From assembly GCF_002095435.2 (NCBI RefSeq), contig NZ_MJEJ02000048.1:124001-188000 (forward strand): 64,000 nt of DNA, in the 5' to 3' direction. The translations under genes and the position numbers were made by a program. Below the pieces are notes generated by a model, which had not been told where the DNA came from, did no database searches, and saw only the letters and a list, made by a program, of their open reading frames with translations. The stretch's first letter is position 1. Each line of letters opens with the position of its first letter. Positions 27,783-38,469 of this stretch are shown piece by piece. This stretch comes from Williamsia sp. 1138 (lineage in GTDB: Bacteria > Actinomycetota > Actinomycetes > Mycobacteriales > Mycobacteriaceae).

Positions 27783-29348
27783 TCAGGCCGACGTCTCCGC
27801 AGCCCCGTCGAGGATCTCCGCGACGGCGCCGGCCGATCGGTCGGCATCGCCCCGCACCAAACCGATCCTCGTACGTCGGTCCACGACGTCCGAGACCGTG
27901 CACGCACCCTCGTGGGTGATCGCGAACTCGATCTCCGCGCGCGTGACGTCGATCCCCGGGGCGATGGGTGCGGCCGGACGATCGGTGGTGGCGACCGCCA
28001 GGACGTGCTCCGCTTCCCCTCCGAAACGCGCGATCATCGACGGCGGTAGCGCCGAATCTGCCGCGGCACCGGAGGCGCCGATCAGGGGAAGGGTTGCGGT
28101 GATACACGGTCCGGCAAGCACTCCCGACCGCGTGAGGGCCACGTCCACGGCCTGCTCGGCCATCTGCCGGTACGTCGTGAGCTTGCCCCCGACCACCGTG
28201 ATCATCCCGCCGGTGTATGCGACGAGGTGCTTGCGGGACAGGTCCGATGTGCTCATCTCGACGCCTGCGCCGACCTCGTCCACCAGCGGACGCAGGCCCG
28301 AGAAGACCCCGAGGATGTCCGACCGGTCCAGTGGCCGGGCCAGTGCCCTGTTGATCGTCTCGAGGAGCATGTCGATCTCGGCCTCGGTGGGCCGTGGTTC
28401 ATCGGGTATCGGCCCCGGCGCATCCTCATCGGTCAGCCCGATGAACACACGGCCGAGTTGTTGCGGCAATGCGAAGACGAACCGGCTGATGCTGCCTGCC
28501 ATCGGCACGGTCAAGGCGCCGGTCGGATTCCCCAGCGCCTGCGCGAAGACCACGAGATGCGTTCCGCGACTGGGGCGCAGGGTGATCGACCGGTCGACCT
28601 CCCCGGCCCACACCCCCGCTGCGTTGATCACCGACCGGGCCGCGACGGCGAAACGGCGTCCGGTCCTGACGTCTGTGAGCGTGGCGCCGTCACCGGTCAC
28701 CTCGGTGGCGCGGGTGTACGTGAGGATGACCGCGCCGTGTGCGGCGGCGGTGCGGGCGACCGCAACCACCAGCCGGGCATCGTCGACGAGCTGGCCATCG
28801 GCTGCGAGCACGGCCGATCGCAGACCCTTCCTGCGCACGCCCGGGACGAGTTCGGCCGCCTCCTCCCCCGAGGCCTTCCGAGACCGGGGAAGCAGTTCGG
28901 ACGGCGTCTTCGCATTGTGGCGCAACAGGTCTCCGGCGAACATGCCGGCGCGGGTCACTATCCTGCCCAATACCGGGCTGTCGTCGAAGACCGGCAGCAC
29001 CTGTGTCATCGGGCGCACCAGATGAGGTGCGATGTCGGTCATGATCCGGTGCCGCTCGACGGCGGATTCGTGCGCGATCCCCACGTTGCCGCTGGCCAGA
29101 TAGCGCAGGCCTCCGTGCACCAGTTTGCTGCTCCAGCGGCTGGTACCGAAAGCCAGATCCTGGGCCTCGACCAGCGCCACCGACAGTCCCCGGGAGGCGG
29201 CGTCGAGCGCGACCCCGACGCCGGTGATCCCTCCGCCGATGACAAGAACGTCCAATGGCTCTGTACGAGAGGCCAACTCGACCAGTTCGCGACCACGCCG
29301 CGACGCGTTCAGCGCACCGGCCGGGAAATTCTCTGGTTCGACGGTCAC
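27783..29348 (-). CDS. glpD: Aerobic glycerol-3-phosphate dehydrogenase
   Basis: A 521-residue FAD enzyme converting glycerol-3-phosphate to dihydroxyacetone phosphate and feeding electrons to the quinone pool. The FAD fold is LDVLVIGGGITGVG; SSKLVHGGLRYL, GVWAGEVD, SGLRPLV and GGKLTTYR are further GlpD markers. The start GTG overlaps the tetR stop as GTGA with GAGG upstream, so it is coupled to the regulator. The pairing with tetR and the divergent flavoprotein/kinase genes copies the Rv2249c-Rv2252 layout. Confidence 0.94.
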   Translation of the reverse strand: MTVEPENFPAGALNASRRGRELVELASRTEPLDVLVIGGGITGVGVALDAASRGLSVALVEAQDLAFGTSRWSSKLVHGGLRYLASGNVGIAHESAVERHRIMTDIAPHLVRPMTQVLPVFDDSPVLGRIVTRAGMFAGDLLRHNAKTPSELLPRSRKASGEEAAELVPGVRRKGLRSAVLAADGQLVDDARLVVAVARTAAAHGAVILTYTRATEVTGDGATLTDVRTGRRFAVAARSVINAAGVWAGEVDRSITLRPSRGTHLVVFAQALGNPTGALTVPMAGSISRFVFALPQQLGRVFIGLTDEDAPGPIPDEPRPTEAEIDMLLETINRALARPLDRSDILGVFSGLRPLVDEVGAGVEMSTSDLSRKHLVAYTGGMITVVGGKLTTYRQMAEQAVDVALTRSGVLAGPCITATLPLIGASGAAADSALPPSMIARFGGEAEHVLAVATTDRPAAPIAPGIDVTRAEIEFAITHEGACTVSDVVDRRTRIGLVRGDADRSAGAVAEILDGAAETSA

Positions 29349-29953
29349 GACTGGTTCCTCAGGTAGGACAGGAGGGCGTATCGCAACTCCGCGGTCCACC
29401 GGTCACCGAGGATGGGAGCGACCAGGGCATGTGACTGGATTGCCGACTGGCAGATCAGCAACACCATCGCGGCCAGTTGGTCGGGCCTACCCGGGCGGAT
29501 GTCGCCGCGCTCCTGCCCCTCTCCGATGGCCCATTCGATCATCGCCAGCAGCATCTGCTGGCTCGTGCCCAGGCGCACCGACACGTATTGCGCCAGGGCC
29601 GTCGCGGGTTCTCGCCACAGCGCGGCGAACAGTGAGTTCTCATGCAGGCCTTGGGCGACGTCGACAAAGCGGTCGACCTGCTCTTCCAGCGAGCTACCGC
29701 GTTCGGGCACCGCGGCCAGGACCGCCGCCATCTCACGATTGAGGAGTTCGCCGGTCAACGACTGCACATCCGGCCAGCGGCGGTACACCGTCGGCCTGCT
29801 GACGCCGGCGGCCCTGGCCACCTCCGCGAGGGCGATCTTGCCGCCCTCTGACCGCAGCATGCAGCTCCGGGCCGCGTCGAGCACACGGTCGGTGATGTTC
29901 GCCGTGTCGGAGTCACGAGAACTCAGGTCAGGACTATCGTTACGGATTGACAT
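29345..29953 (-). CDS. TetR/AcrR family regulator (Rv2250c-like)
   Basis: A 202-residue TetR-type repressor. The N-terminal HTH is typical: ITDRVLDAARSC, then IALAEVARAAGVSRPTVYRRWPD. The C-terminal ligand-binding region is not recognisable by family. The start ATG at 29953 is inside the short divergent region to the FAD oxidase gene. It likely controls both glpD and the divergent operon. Confidence 0.88.
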   Translation of the reverse strand: MSIRNDSPDLSSRDSDTANITDRVLDAARSCMLRSEGGKIALAEVARAAGVSRPTVYRRWPDVQSLTGELLNREMAAVLAAVPERGSSLEEQVDRFVDVAQGLHENSLFAALWREPATALAQYVSVRLGTSQQMLLAMIEWAIGEGQERGDIRPGRPDQLAAMVLLICQSAIQSHALVAPILGDRWTAELRYALLSYLRNQS

Positions 29954-29972
29954 TATGTGTAAAACTGTAACG
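29938..29972. promoter_or_regulatory. Candidate TetR operator between tetR/glpD and the FAD oxidase
   Basis: Only 20 bases lie between the divergent starts at 29953 and 29974. The region contains the inverted pair CGTTAC (29938-29943) and GTAACG (29967-29972), with a perfect ACAT-T-ATGT palindrome (29950-29958) overlapping the tetR start codon. These are plausible regulator sites for the TetR protein, by position and symmetry only. Confidence 0.45.
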
Positions 29973-29973
29973 C

Positions 29974-31593
29974 ATGAGCGCCGAATACCCCCAGCACGTA
30001 CTGCCACTTCCTCCGATGCGGTGGAACGCCTGGGGCTCCGCCGAGTCCGCCACCACCCTTCCCCAGCCCATCAAAGACCTGCTCGGCCAGGTACTCGGTA
30101 TCTCGGGCGAGCCGATCTCCGCGCCGACCGCCCTAGAGGTCCAGCTGTCCCCCAGCCGCCTGACAAGCACCGACGTCGCTGAACTCGAGTCCATCGTGGG
30201 CCCTGTCGGAACCGCCGACGGAGACCGTCTGATCAGGTCAGGAGGCAAGTCGACCCTCGATCTGTTCCGGCGTCGGCAGCCCCACCAGGACGCCCCCGAC
30301 GCCGTTGTCGCGCCGGCGACGAGTGAGCAGATCGCCGAACTCCTGCGCTGGTGCGCCGACCGGTCGATCGCCGTGGTGCCCTTCGGCGGCGGCACCAGCG
30401 TCGTGGGCGGCCTCGACCCCGAGGCCGGCGGTCTGCGCGGTGTCCTCTCGGTGGACCTGCGCAACTTCGACCAGCTGGTCTCCATCGATCCGGTGTCCGG
30501 TCAGGCGACTCTCGGCGCCGGGGTCACCGGACCGCGGGCCGAGGAACTGCTCGGCGCGCACGGTTTCTCGCTCGGCCACTTCCCTCAGAGCTTCCGGTTC
30601 GCGACCATCGGTGGGTTCGCGGCCACCCGATCGTCTGGGCAGGCGTCGGCGGGTCACGGAAGGTTCGACGACATGGTGACCGGCATGCGCGTGGTCACCC
30701 CGGCCGGCGTGCTCGATCTCGGCGGCGCCCCCAAGACCGCCGCCGGACCCGATCTCCGCCAGTTGTTCCTCGGTTCGGAAGGCACCCTCGGGATCATCAC
30801 CGAGGTCACCCTGCGAGTACGTGCCACTGCACCGGTCACCCTCCACGAAGCCTGGCACTTTCCCGACTTCATCACGGGCGCAGCAGCATTGCGTGCCGTG
30901 GCGCAGCAGGGTGGCGGTCCGACCGTGATGCGGGTGTCCGACGAGGCGGAGACAGCGGTGAACCTCGCGAGCCCCGGCAAGATCGGCGCCACCGACGACA
31001 CCGCATCCGGCGGCGCCCTGGCGATCACCACCTTCGAGGGCACGGGCCCTGTCGCGCAAGCCCGGCAGGAGCTCGCCGCGGCGGTGTTGACAGACGCCGG
31101 CGGACGGTCCCTCGGCGCTCCGCGCGGGCAGGCCTGGGAACACGGCCGATTCGACGCGCCCTATCTGCGCGACGCGCTCCTCGACGTCGGGGTCGGATGC
31201 GAGACCCTCGAGACGGCCACCACCTGGAGCAACCTCACCGCACTGAAGGACGCCGTGACCACCGCGCTCACCGATGCGATCGCGACGTCAGGATCGCCCG
31301 CCCTGGTGCTCTGTCACATCTCACACACCTATCCGACCGGGGCCTCGCTGTACTTCACCGTGGTCTACAAGTGCAGCGACGACCCCATCGTGCAATGGCA
31401 GGCCGCGAAAGCCGCTGCGTCCGAGGCGATTGTCGCCGGCGGCGGAACGATCACCCACCACCACGCGGTCGGTGCCGACCATCGACCGTGGGTGGCGGCC
31501 GAGATCGGTGACGTCGGCGTGCGGATCCTGCGTGCGGTGAAAGACGCCCTGGACCCCACCGGGATCCTGAACCCGGGCAAACTGATCCCATGA
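29974..31593 (+). CDS. FAD-binding oxidase, alkyldihydroxyacetonephosphate synthase-like
   Basis: A 539-residue flavoprotein of the FAD-linked oxidase (type 4) family. The RWNAWG opening and the PFGGGTSVVGGLDP, HFPQSFRFATIGGFAATRSSGQASAGHGRFDD and LFLGSEGTLGIITEV stretches match alkyl-DHAP synthase and its M. tuberculosis relatives (Rv2251, Rv3107c). Alkyl-DHAP synthase replaces the acyl chain of acyl-DHAP with an alkyl ether. Proximity to glpD and a diacylglycerol kinase suggests a lipid role, but true activity is inferred. It overlaps the next gene by 4 bases. Confidence 0.82.
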   Translation: MSAEYPQHVLPLPPMRWNAWGSAESATTLPQPIKDLLGQVLGISGEPISAPTALEVQLSPSRLTSTDVAELESIVGPVGTADGDRLIRSGGKSTLDLFRRRQPHQDAPDAVVAPATSEQIAELLRWCADRSIAVVPFGGGTSVVGGLDPEAGGLRGVLSVDLRNFDQLVSIDPVSGQATLGAGVTGPRAEELLGAHGFSLGHFPQSFRFATIGGFAATRSSGQASAGHGRFDDMVTGMRVVTPAGVLDLGGAPKTAAGPDLRQLFLGSEGTLGIITEVTLRVRATAPVTLHEAWHFPDFITGAAALRAVAQQGGGPTVMRVSDEAETAVNLASPGKIGATDDTASGGALAITTFEGTGPVAQARQELAAAVLTDAGGRSLGAPRGQAWEHGRFDAPYLRDALLDVGVGCETLETATTWSNLTALKDAVTTALTDAIATSGSPALVLCHISHTYPTGASLYFTVVYKCSDDPIVQWQAAKAAASEAIVAGGGTITHHHAVGADHRPWVAAEIGDVGVRILRAVKDALDPTGILNPGKLIP

Positions 31594-32516
31594 CCATCCG
31601 GCGCATTGCCGCACTGATCAACCCCACCGCACGTCACGGTCTCGGCGCCGGTGCCGCCGAGACCGCACTGGGCGCCCTCGATGCCCACGGCCTCGACGTC
31701 ACCGAGATGATCGGCCGCGACGCGACACACGCGCAGGAATTGGCCCACATCGCCGCCCGGTCCGATCACGACGCCATCGTGGTCATCGGCGGCGACGGCA
31801 GTATCGGTATGGCGCTGGAGGCGGCGCGGGGGACCGGCATGTCCATCGGCCTCATGCCTGCCGGTACCGGCAACGATCACGCACGCGCACTTGGTATCCC
31901 GATCGACCCGGTCGCTGCAGCAGCGGTCATCGGCGCCGGTCACGAACGCAGTGTCGACCTTGCCCAGATCACCCTCGGCGATGGCAGTACGTCGGTGTTC
32001 GGGACGGTCGCGGCGACCGGTCTCGACGCACTGGTCACCGAGCGGGCGAACATGCTGGCGCGGCCCAAGGGCCAACTGCGGTACCCGATCGCCGCCGTTG
32101 CCGAGATCGCGAAACTGAAGCCGTTCCACTACCGGATCACCGTCGACGGCACCACCATCGAACGCGATCTCGTCCTGGCATCGGTCGGCAACAGCCGTTC
32201 GTACGGCGGAGGGATGCAGATCACACCCGACGCCATCATCGACGACGGGTTACTCGACCTCACCCTCGTACTCAGCGGCTCCCGCCTGCGCCTGCTCACC
32301 CTCTTCCCAACCGTGTACAGCGGCAAACACATTCACAGGCCCGAGGTCGAACAACTGCGGGGCCGCAAGATCGTGCTCGAATGTGAGCCCGCTGCACCCA
32401 TCTACGCCGACGGTGACCGGGTCGGCATGCTTCCCGCGACCATCGAAACCCTCCCCGGTGCCGTAACCTTTCTCGTACCTCGTATTCCCTCGAAGGAGTC
32501 CCGTGCTCAAACGTGA
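31590..32516 (+). CDS. Diacylglycerol kinase (Rv2252-like)
   Basis: A 308-residue lipid kinase of the DagK/YegS group. The nucleotide loop is GGDGS at about 67-71, followed by GLMPAGTGNDHARALGIP. It phosphorylates diacylglycerol or related lipids to phosphatidic acid; in M. tuberculosis Rv2252 affects phosphatidylinositol mannoside synthesis. The start is the ATGA overlap with the flavoprotein gene; the end overlaps the next gene's GTG start. Confidence 0.9.
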   Translation: MTIRRIAALINPTARHGLGAGAAETALGALDAHGLDVTEMIGRDATHAQELAHIAARSDHDAIVVIGGDGSIGMALEAARGTGMSIGLMPAGTGNDHARALGIPIDPVAAAAVIGAGHERSVDLAQITLGDGSTSVFGTVAATGLDALVTERANMLARPKGQLRYPIAAVAEIAKLKPFHYRITVDGTTIERDLVLASVGNSRSYGGGMQITPDAIIDDGLLDLTLVLSGSRLRLLTLFPTVYSGKHIHRPEVEQLRGRKIVLECEPAAPIYADGDRVGMLPATIETLPGAVTFLVPRIPSKESRAQT

Positions 32517-33309
32517 TGTATCTGCCCATCTCGACGTCGACATCACCGGTGAGACCGATCTGGAGTTCCAGATCGCGATCGCGCCGCATCCGGGTACCGA
32601 GGTGACCGAATCACTGTCGTTCCTCCTCGACGGCCGCCCCTTGGACGTACGTGAGATCAGTGGCGCCCACGGCAACCGCATCCACATGATGCACGCCGGC
32701 GTCGGCAACCTGCAGGCCAAGTACGAGGCCACCGTGATCGGCAACACCGAGCCCGCACCGGTGTCCGACTACGACCTGTCGCTCTATCTGCGTCCCAGCC
32801 GTTATGCCGAGGCGGACAAGTTCTTCGGTTTTGCCGCAAAGCAATTCGGCGACATCACCGAGCCCGCCAAGTTGCTGGAGAAGGTATCGGCCTGGGTGGG
32901 AACCCATCTCGACTACGTGCCCGGTTCGAGCGATCCCATCGACGGCGCTGCCGACACGCTGCTGGCCGGCGCCGGGGTGTGCCGCGACTACGCCCATCTC
33001 GTCGTCGCCTCGCTGCGCGCGGTGAACGTGCCTGCCCGGCTGGTGGCGGTCTACGCGCCAGGCTGCGACCCGATGGACTTCCACGCCGTCGCCGAGGCAT
33101 TCGTCGACGGACAGTGGCGGGTGGTGGACGCGACCTGTCTCGCGCCCCGCCAGACGCTCGTCCGGATCGCCACCGGCCGCGACGCCGCCGACACCGCGTT
33201 CCTCGACAACCACAAGGGCGGCATCGTGCTCAACAACGCGACCGTCACCGCGGTGGTCGACGGCGAGCTCCCCAACGATGACCTCGGCCAGTTGGTCTCG
33301 CTCACCTAG
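32503..33309 (+). CDS. Transglutaminase-like protease family protein
   Basis: A 268-residue protein with an N-terminal beta domain and the transglutaminase-like catalytic core: the Cys in GAGVCRDYAHLVVASLRAVNVPARLV, the His in DFHAVAEAFVDGQWRVVDAT, and the following Asp. GTG start with AAGGAG upstream, overlapping the kinase stop. The triad is intact. Members act as peptidases or unknown cross-linkers; the substrate is unknown. It converges on pcnA. Confidence 0.87.
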   Translation: MLKRDVSAHLDVDITGETDLEFQIAIAPHPGTEVTESLSFLLDGRPLDVREISGAHGNRIHMMHAGVGNLQAKYEATVIGNTEPAPVSDYDLSLYLRPSRYAEADKFFGFAAKQFGDITEPAKLLEKVSAWVGTHLDYVPGSSDPIDGAADTLLAGAGVCRDYAHLVVASLRAVNVPARLVAVYAPGCDPMDFHAVAEAFVDGQWRVVDATCLAPRQTLVRIATGRDAADTAFLDNHKGGIVLNNATVTAVVDGELPNDDLGQLVSLT

Positions 33310-33315
33310 ACGCTG

Positions 33316-34785
33316 TCAATCCTGCTGCTCTGCCCACCACTGACGGAGGGCCTCTTCGGCCTCGTCATGTGACATCGGACCCCGATCGAGGCGGAGTTCT
33401 TTCAGGTACCGCCAGGCCTTACCGACCTGAGGACCCGGCGGCAGGCCCAGCAGCTCCATGATCGCGTTGCCGTCCAGATCGGGCCGCACACGTGCGAGAT
33501 CCTCCGCCTCGGCGATCTTGTCGATCCGGGCTTCGAGGTTGTCGTAACTCTGCTGCAGACGCTTTGCCCGGCGCTTGTTGCGCGTGGTGCAGTCCGCCCG
33601 CACGAGTTTGTGTAGCCGGGGGAGCAGTTCGCCGGCGTCCGTCACATAGCGGCGCACCGCCGAGTCGGTCCACTGTCCCTCGCCGTACCCGTGGAATCTC
33701 AGGTGCAGGAACACCAGGTTGGCCACGTCCTCGACCACGGCCTTCGGATACTTCAGCGCACGCAGCCGTTTACGCACCATCTTCGCGCCGACGACCTCGT
33801 GGTGATGAAAACTGACGCCGCCATTGGGTTCATGCCTGCGCGTCGCCGGTTTGCCGATGTCGTGGAGGATCGCGGCCCACCGCAGCACCAGATCGGGATC
33901 GCCGTCCTCGAGATCGATCGCCTGCGAGAGCACCGTGAGGGAGTGGGTGTAGACGTCCTTGTGCTGGTGGTGTTCGTCGATCGCCAGCTTCATCCCGGGG
34001 ATCTCGGGCATCACGCGTTCGGCCAGCCCCGTTTCGCACAGCATGTCGACGCCCTCGACGGCATGCTCGCCGAGGATGAGCTTGTCGAGCTCCGCGGCGA
34101 CCCGCTCGACCGTGATGCGGTCGATCTGCGCAGCCATCCGGACAGTAGCGGCGAACACGCCGGGGGAGAGGGAGAAGCCGAGTTGCGAGACGAATCGGAC
34201 GCCGCGCAGCATGCGCAACGGATCGTCGTTGAATGAGTCCTCGGGCGCCGCGGGCGTGTCGATCACCCCGGCGAGCAGAGCGTCCAGGCCGCCCAGGGGG
34301 TCCACGAATTGCTGACTGCCGTCGGCACCGATCTTCACCGCCATCGCGTTCATGGAGAAATCGCGGCGGATCAGATCGTCCTCGAGGCGATCACCGAACC
34401 GCACCTCGGGGTTGCGCCCGACCCGATCGTAGGAATCGGCCCGGAACGTCGTGATCTCGATCTGGTGCCCGGCCTTGGCGGCGCTGATGGTGCCGAAATC
34501 GATACCGGTGTCCCAGATCGCCTCCGCCCAACCGTGCAGCAGTTCCTTCACCTTGTCGGGCCGGGCGTCGGTGGTGAAGTCGAGGTCGTTCGTGAGGCGC
34601 CCCAGCACCGCATCACGCACCGAACCCCCGACGAGATACAGCTCGAATCCCGCGGCCGCGAATCGCGCTCCGAGCGGGTCGAGCACGTCCGACAGACTCC
34701 TCAGCGAGACCGCAGCCGCAGCCAGCAACCTGGTCCGTCGTTCGGCGGCGGCCAGGTCATCTGTGGAATCAGCAGGAGTTGTCAC
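33316..34785 (-). CDS. pcnA: CCA tRNA nucleotidyltransferase / poly(A) polymerase family (Rv3907c-like)
   Basis: A 489-residue class II nucleotidyltransferase adding CCA to tRNA 3' ends. The active site reads LVGGSVRDAVLGR...NDLDFTT, followed by the RDFSMNA motif and an HD-type domain with HDIGKPATRR and HHHEVVGAK. GTG start at 34785 chosen because the extension upstream is not family-like. It sits head to head with the mutT4 operon, 103 bases away, as in M. tuberculosis. Confidence 0.92.
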   Translation of the reverse strand: MTTPADSTDDLAAAERRTRLLAAAAVSLRSLSDVLDPLGARFAAAGFELYLVGGSVRDAVLGRLTNDLDFTTDARPDKVKELLHGWAEAIWDTGIDFGTISAAKAGHQIEITTFRADSYDRVGRNPEVRFGDRLEDDLIRRDFSMNAMAVKIGADGSQQFVDPLGGLDALLAGVIDTPAAPEDSFNDDPLRMLRGVRFVSQLGFSLSPGVFAATVRMAAQIDRITVERVAAELDKLILGEHAVEGVDMLCETGLAERVMPEIPGMKLAIDEHHQHKDVYTHSLTVLSQAIDLEDGDPDLVLRWAAILHDIGKPATRRHEPNGGVSFHHHEVVGAKMVRKRLRALKYPKAVVEDVANLVFLHLRFHGYGEGQWTDSAVRRYVTDAGELLPRLHKLVRADCTTRNKRRAKRLQQSYDNLEARIDKIAEAEDLARVRPDLDGNAIMELLGLPPGPQVGKAWRYLKELRLDRGPMSHDEAEEALRQWWAEQQD

Positions 34786-34888
34786 GAAACGCCAGAGTAC
34801 CGAGGTACACCTCCGGCTTCGTCTCCCGGCACGGTCCAACGGCCACGCTGGAGCAAACAGCGGGTTACACACGACTAGCATCTAGTGG

Positions 34889-35956
34889 GTGTCAGCCGAA
34901 CCCACCGAGCCGAATAGGGACGTCGCCCGACGCCCACGGCGCAGGCGCGGCGGTAGGCGCGGCGCGGCTCGAGATGCCGGCGCGAACCAGAACGGAACCG
35001 AGCCGCGTCAACAAGCCGCAGGTGGCGAGCAACAATCGGCGGGCGCGAACTCCGCGACCGAGTCGGGTGGCGGCGGCTCGCGCCGATCCCGGCGGGGCCG
35101 ACGCCGCAAACCGTCGAGGCCTGCCGACAGCAGCGCCGAGGCGGCCCGCAGTGAGGCGACCGGAGTGGCCGGGAACCCCGTCACCGAGGGCAGGACCGCA
35201 CAGGTCAAGCCGTCGGACGTCGGTAAGTCCAAGGCGCCACCGAAGGTGCCCGCCAACCTCGCCAAACAGCGTCTCCGCACGGTCAGGGAGACCTCCGCAG
35301 GCGGCTTGATGGTGTCGGGCCTGGACGGGCCCGGTGACGAGCGTTGTGCAGCGCTCATCGGCAGGGTGGACCGTCGCGGCCGGATGATGTGGTCGTTGCC
35401 CAAGGGTCACATCGAGACGGGGGAGACGGCCGAACAGACCGCCATCCGCGAGGTCGCCGAGGAAACCGGCATCAAGGGAAACGTCGTCGCGCCCCTCGGC
35501 AAGATCGACTACTGGTTCGTCAGTGAGGGCAAGAGGATCCACAAGACCGTCCACCACTACCTGATGCGGTTCACCGGCGGAGAACTCTCCGACGCCGACT
35601 ACGAGGTCGCCGAGGTGGCCTGGGTGCCGTTGACCGATCTACCCCGCCGGCTGACCTACTCCGACGAGCGTCGGCTCGCACGGGTCGCCGAGGACGTGAT
35701 CGCCGAACTGACCGCCGACCCGGACCGGATGGCGGAATCGGAGTCGCAGGGTGCCCGCACCGAGCCGAACGCCTACGAGAAGGCGGCGGCCGCCCGCAAC
35801 CAGAAACGCAACGAGCCGCTGGTGGTCGCGAAACCCCGGCGACGACGGCGCCGCGGACGTCGCGGGGCCGGCCGCGGCGGCGACGGTGACGACTCCTCGG
35901 GCGCACCGGCTGCACACAGTCCGCCGGCCGACCCCGGCCCACCTGACGCCACGTGA
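34889..35956 (+). CDS. mutT4: NUDIX hydrolase, MutT4-like (Rv3908)
   Basis: A 355-residue protein. Residues 1-120 are a disordered basic region rich in Arg and Gly, then the NUDIX domain with a perfect box, [22 protein letters not shown], then a second disordered, basic tail ([14 protein letters not shown]-like). The basic arms suggest nucleic acid or ribosome contact. It could sanitise oxidised nucleotides or hydrolyse another nucleoside diphosphate linkage. It is coupled (GTGA) to the DUF6049 gene. Confidence 0.9.
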   Translation: MSAEPTEPNRDVARRPRRRRGGRRGAARDAGANQNGTEPRQQAAGGEQQSAGANSATESGGGGSRRSRRGRRRKPSRPADSSAEAARSEATGVAGNPVTEGRTAQVKPSDVGKSKAPPKVPANLAKQRLRTVRETSAGGLMVSGLDGPGDERCAALIGRVDRRGRMMWSLPKGHIETGETAEQTAIREVAEETGIKGNVVAPLGKIDYWFVSEGKRIHKTVHHYLMRFTGGELSDADYEVAEVAWVPLTDLPRRLTYSDERRLARVAEDVIAELTADPDRMAESESQGARTEPNAYEKAAAARNQKRNEPLVVAKPRRRRRRGRRGAGRGGDGDDSSGAPAAHSPPADPGPPDAT

Positions 35957-38469
35957 AGGCCCGATCGATGCGGGTACTGATCGCGCTTCTCGGGGTGCTC
36001 GCGGTGGGGGTCGTGTTCGTGCTCGGGTCGGGACCACTCGCCGGTGCCGCACCCGGCGACGGAGACTCCGGGACAGAAGAGTTCTTGAGCATCTCGCTCG
36101 ACGCGATCGACCCCTCCACGGTCACCACCACCAGCCCCGGAACGGTGACCGCGCGCGGCACCCTCACCAACGTCGGCGATCGCCCGGTCCGCAACATCGC
36201 GATGCGTCTGCAACGGGCACCGCAGGTGACCACCAGCGCGGGACTAGGGGACTCCCTGTCCGCCGACGCCAACAGCTTCGACGTCGTCGGCGAGTTCCAG
36301 GACATCTCCGAACAGCTCGCGCCCGGCAAGACCGTCCCGTTCACCCTGCGGATCAATCTGTCGGACAACAGTTCCGGCGATCCCAGTCTTCAGATCGACA
36401 AACCCGGCGTCTATCCGCTTCTGATCAATGTCAACGGCACCCCCGATTACGGTGTGCCGGCCAGACTCGACGACTCGCGCACCCTGCTGCCCGTGATGGG
36501 GCTGCCTGCGGACCGCGACCGGGCCCAGATCGCTGATCAGGGCGCGGATCCCGCCACCGCACCGATCGGGGGAGACGGCTCCATCCCACCGGACACATCG
36601 TCGCCGGTCGGCTTGACGATGTTGTGGCCGATCGCCGCCCCGGCTTCGCTTGCGCCCGGCGTCACCGGCGGGGGAGACGAGACCGTGCGCCTGATGGACA
36701 ACGGTCTGCAGCAGTCGATCTCACCGGGCGGTCGCCTCGATCATCTGCTCATGGCGATGGAGCAGGTACACGCAGACGATCCCGACTCCCAGCTCTCCCG
36801 CAGCCTCTGTCTGGCGGTGGATCCCGACCTGCTGATCAGCCTGCAATCGATGACCGAGCCCTACCTGGTCTCCACCGATCCGGGCGACCCCACCGGACCG
36901 GCCCGGGAAGGCACCGGAACCCCGCAGGCCATCGCATTCCTGGACAGGCTCAGCGCCCTGGCCGGCCAGACGTGCGTCGTCGCGACATCGTTTGCGCACG
37001 TGGACACCGCCGCCCTGACCCAGGTGGCGGACAAAGAGCTCTCCGAGGTCGGGCTCCGCGCCCCCTCGGACATCGTCGACACCATCCTGGGCGTCAAGAG
37101 TGTGCGCGGACTGGCCATCCCGGCATCAGGGGTCGTCGACGACGCCGGGGCCGACCTGGTCCGCGACACCGGGTCGACGGGCGCCATCGTCGCCGCCTCC
37201 GGGCTCGCCAACAGCGCGCCCACCTCGCCCGACGGCGTGTACCCCCTCGGCGCAGACCTCGCGGCGCAGACCTACGATCCCGCCCTCGCCAGCGCACTGG
37301 CCGCGGTGGGGACGACCCCGCATTCGGCCCAGGTCACGCCGAACGCACAGCGTGCGGGCTGGGTACACGGCTCCGAGCAGGCCCGCAGGCAGACGGCGAT
37401 CGCCTCGCTGATGTTCTCCGCGCTCGCGCCGTCGGCGAGTGGCGCGACACCCCAGGCCACCCAGGCGCAGAGCCCACCGCCGCCGGCCGATCCGATCGCC
37501 GACCGGATCGGCCGCGGTGAGGTGCTGATCGCACCACCGACGTGGTCGGCCACACCCGAGGACACCAAGGCGGTGCTCTCGGCGATGACGATGCTCCTCG
37601 GTTCCGACCTCGCGGTGCCGCGGGCACTGCCCGACATCGCCTCGGAACTGGCGACCGCCTCCTCCACACCCGCAGGGGCTGCCCTCGTCGCTCCCCGTAC
37701 GGCGCAGATCCAGGGCCCGAGCCCCCAGACGATCGCAGCGGTCCGCTCCAGCAGCGCGCAGATCTCGGAGCTGCAGGACGCGATGACCAGACGGGCCGAT
37801 GTCCCCGTCACCCCGGCCGCCTACATGGCTCCGCTGCGAGAAGATCTGCTGCGCGCGATGGCGTCGGTGGCCCCGCAGGATCAGCACGCGGCGGGCCACG
37901 CCGCGACCATGCGTACCTCGGCGGTCTCGATCACGGTGGCGAGCATCCGCGACGGTGTGGGCATCCTCGATCCGGGGGGCCGCTTCACACTCGCCTCCGA
38001 GCGCAGCCCTCTGCTGCTGGTGATCCGGAGCGATCTGCCGGTGGCGATGCGGGTGCGATTGAACATCGCGGTGCCCGACGGGATGACCGTCGGCGACCTG
38101 GGCGTGATCGAGATCCCCCCGAACGGCACCCGCCAGATTCAGGTCCCCACCCGAGCGGACCGGTCGAGATCCATGACCGTCGCAATCGGTCTGGTGACCG
38201 CGAACGGCGTCCCGTTGGGCGATCCCATCAACCTGTCAGTACATTCCAACGCATATGGAAAACCGCTCTTCATCATCACGATCTGCGCCGGGGTGCTGCT
38301 GGTCTTACTGGCCGGACGGCGTCTGTGGCACCGTTTCCGAGGTGAGCCCGACCCGGCTGACCTCGACCGACCCGAGCCCGACGAGCGAGATCGCCTGATG
38401 GCCGACTCACGCGCCTTGCACAGTCCACCCGAACGCGGTGGCCACCACCCGGACGGCGGACACCGATGA
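35953..38469 (+). CDS. DUF6049 family exported membrane-anchored protein (Rv3909-like)
   Basis: An 838-residue protein with an N-terminal signal region ([30 protein letters not shown]) and a C-terminal transmembrane span ([16 protein letters not shown]) followed by a short basic tail. The large outside part has an Ig-like start and a long central domain. It resembles Rv3909. Position directly before murJ in an overlapping operon suggests a role in cell envelope assembly, but no activity is known. Confidence 0.85.
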   Translation: MKARSMRVLIALLGVLAVGVVFVLGSGPLAGAAPGDGDSGTEEFLSISLDAIDPSTVTTTSPGTVTARGTLTNVGDRPVRNIAMRLQRAPQVTTSAGLGDSLSADANSFDVVGEFQDISEQLAPGKTVPFTLRINLSDNSSGDPSLQIDKPGVYPLLINVNGTPDYGVPARLDDSRTLLPVMGLPADRDRAQIADQGADPATAPIGGDGSIPPDTSSPVGLTMLWPIAAPASLAPGVTGGGDETVRLMDNGLQQSISPGGRLDHLLMAMEQVHADDPDSQLSRSLCLAVDPDLLISLQSMTEPYLVSTDPGDPTGPAREGTGTPQAIAFLDRLSALAGQTCVVATSFAHVDTAALTQVADKELSEVGLRAPSDIVDTILGVKSVRGLAIPASGVVDDAGADLVRDTGSTGAIVAASGLANSAPTSPDGVYPLGADLAAQTYDPALASALAAVGTTPHSAQVTPNAQRAGWVHGSEQARRQTAIASLMFSALAPSASGATPQATQAQSPPPPADPIADRIGRGEVLIAPPTWSATPEDTKAVLSAMTMLLGSDLAVPRALPDIASELATASSTPAGAALVAPRTAQIQGPSPQTIAAVRSSSAQISELQDAMTRRADVPVTPAAYMAPLREDLLRAMASVAPQDQHAAGHAATMRTSAVSITVASIRDGVGILDPGGRFTLASERSPLLLVIRSDLPVAMRVRLNIAVPDGMTVGDLGVIEIPPNGTRQIQVPTRADRSRSMTVAIGLVTANGVPLGDPINLSVHSNAYGKPLFIITICAGVLLVLLAGRRLWHRFRGEPDPADLDRPEPDERDRLMADSRALHSPPERGGHHPDGGHR

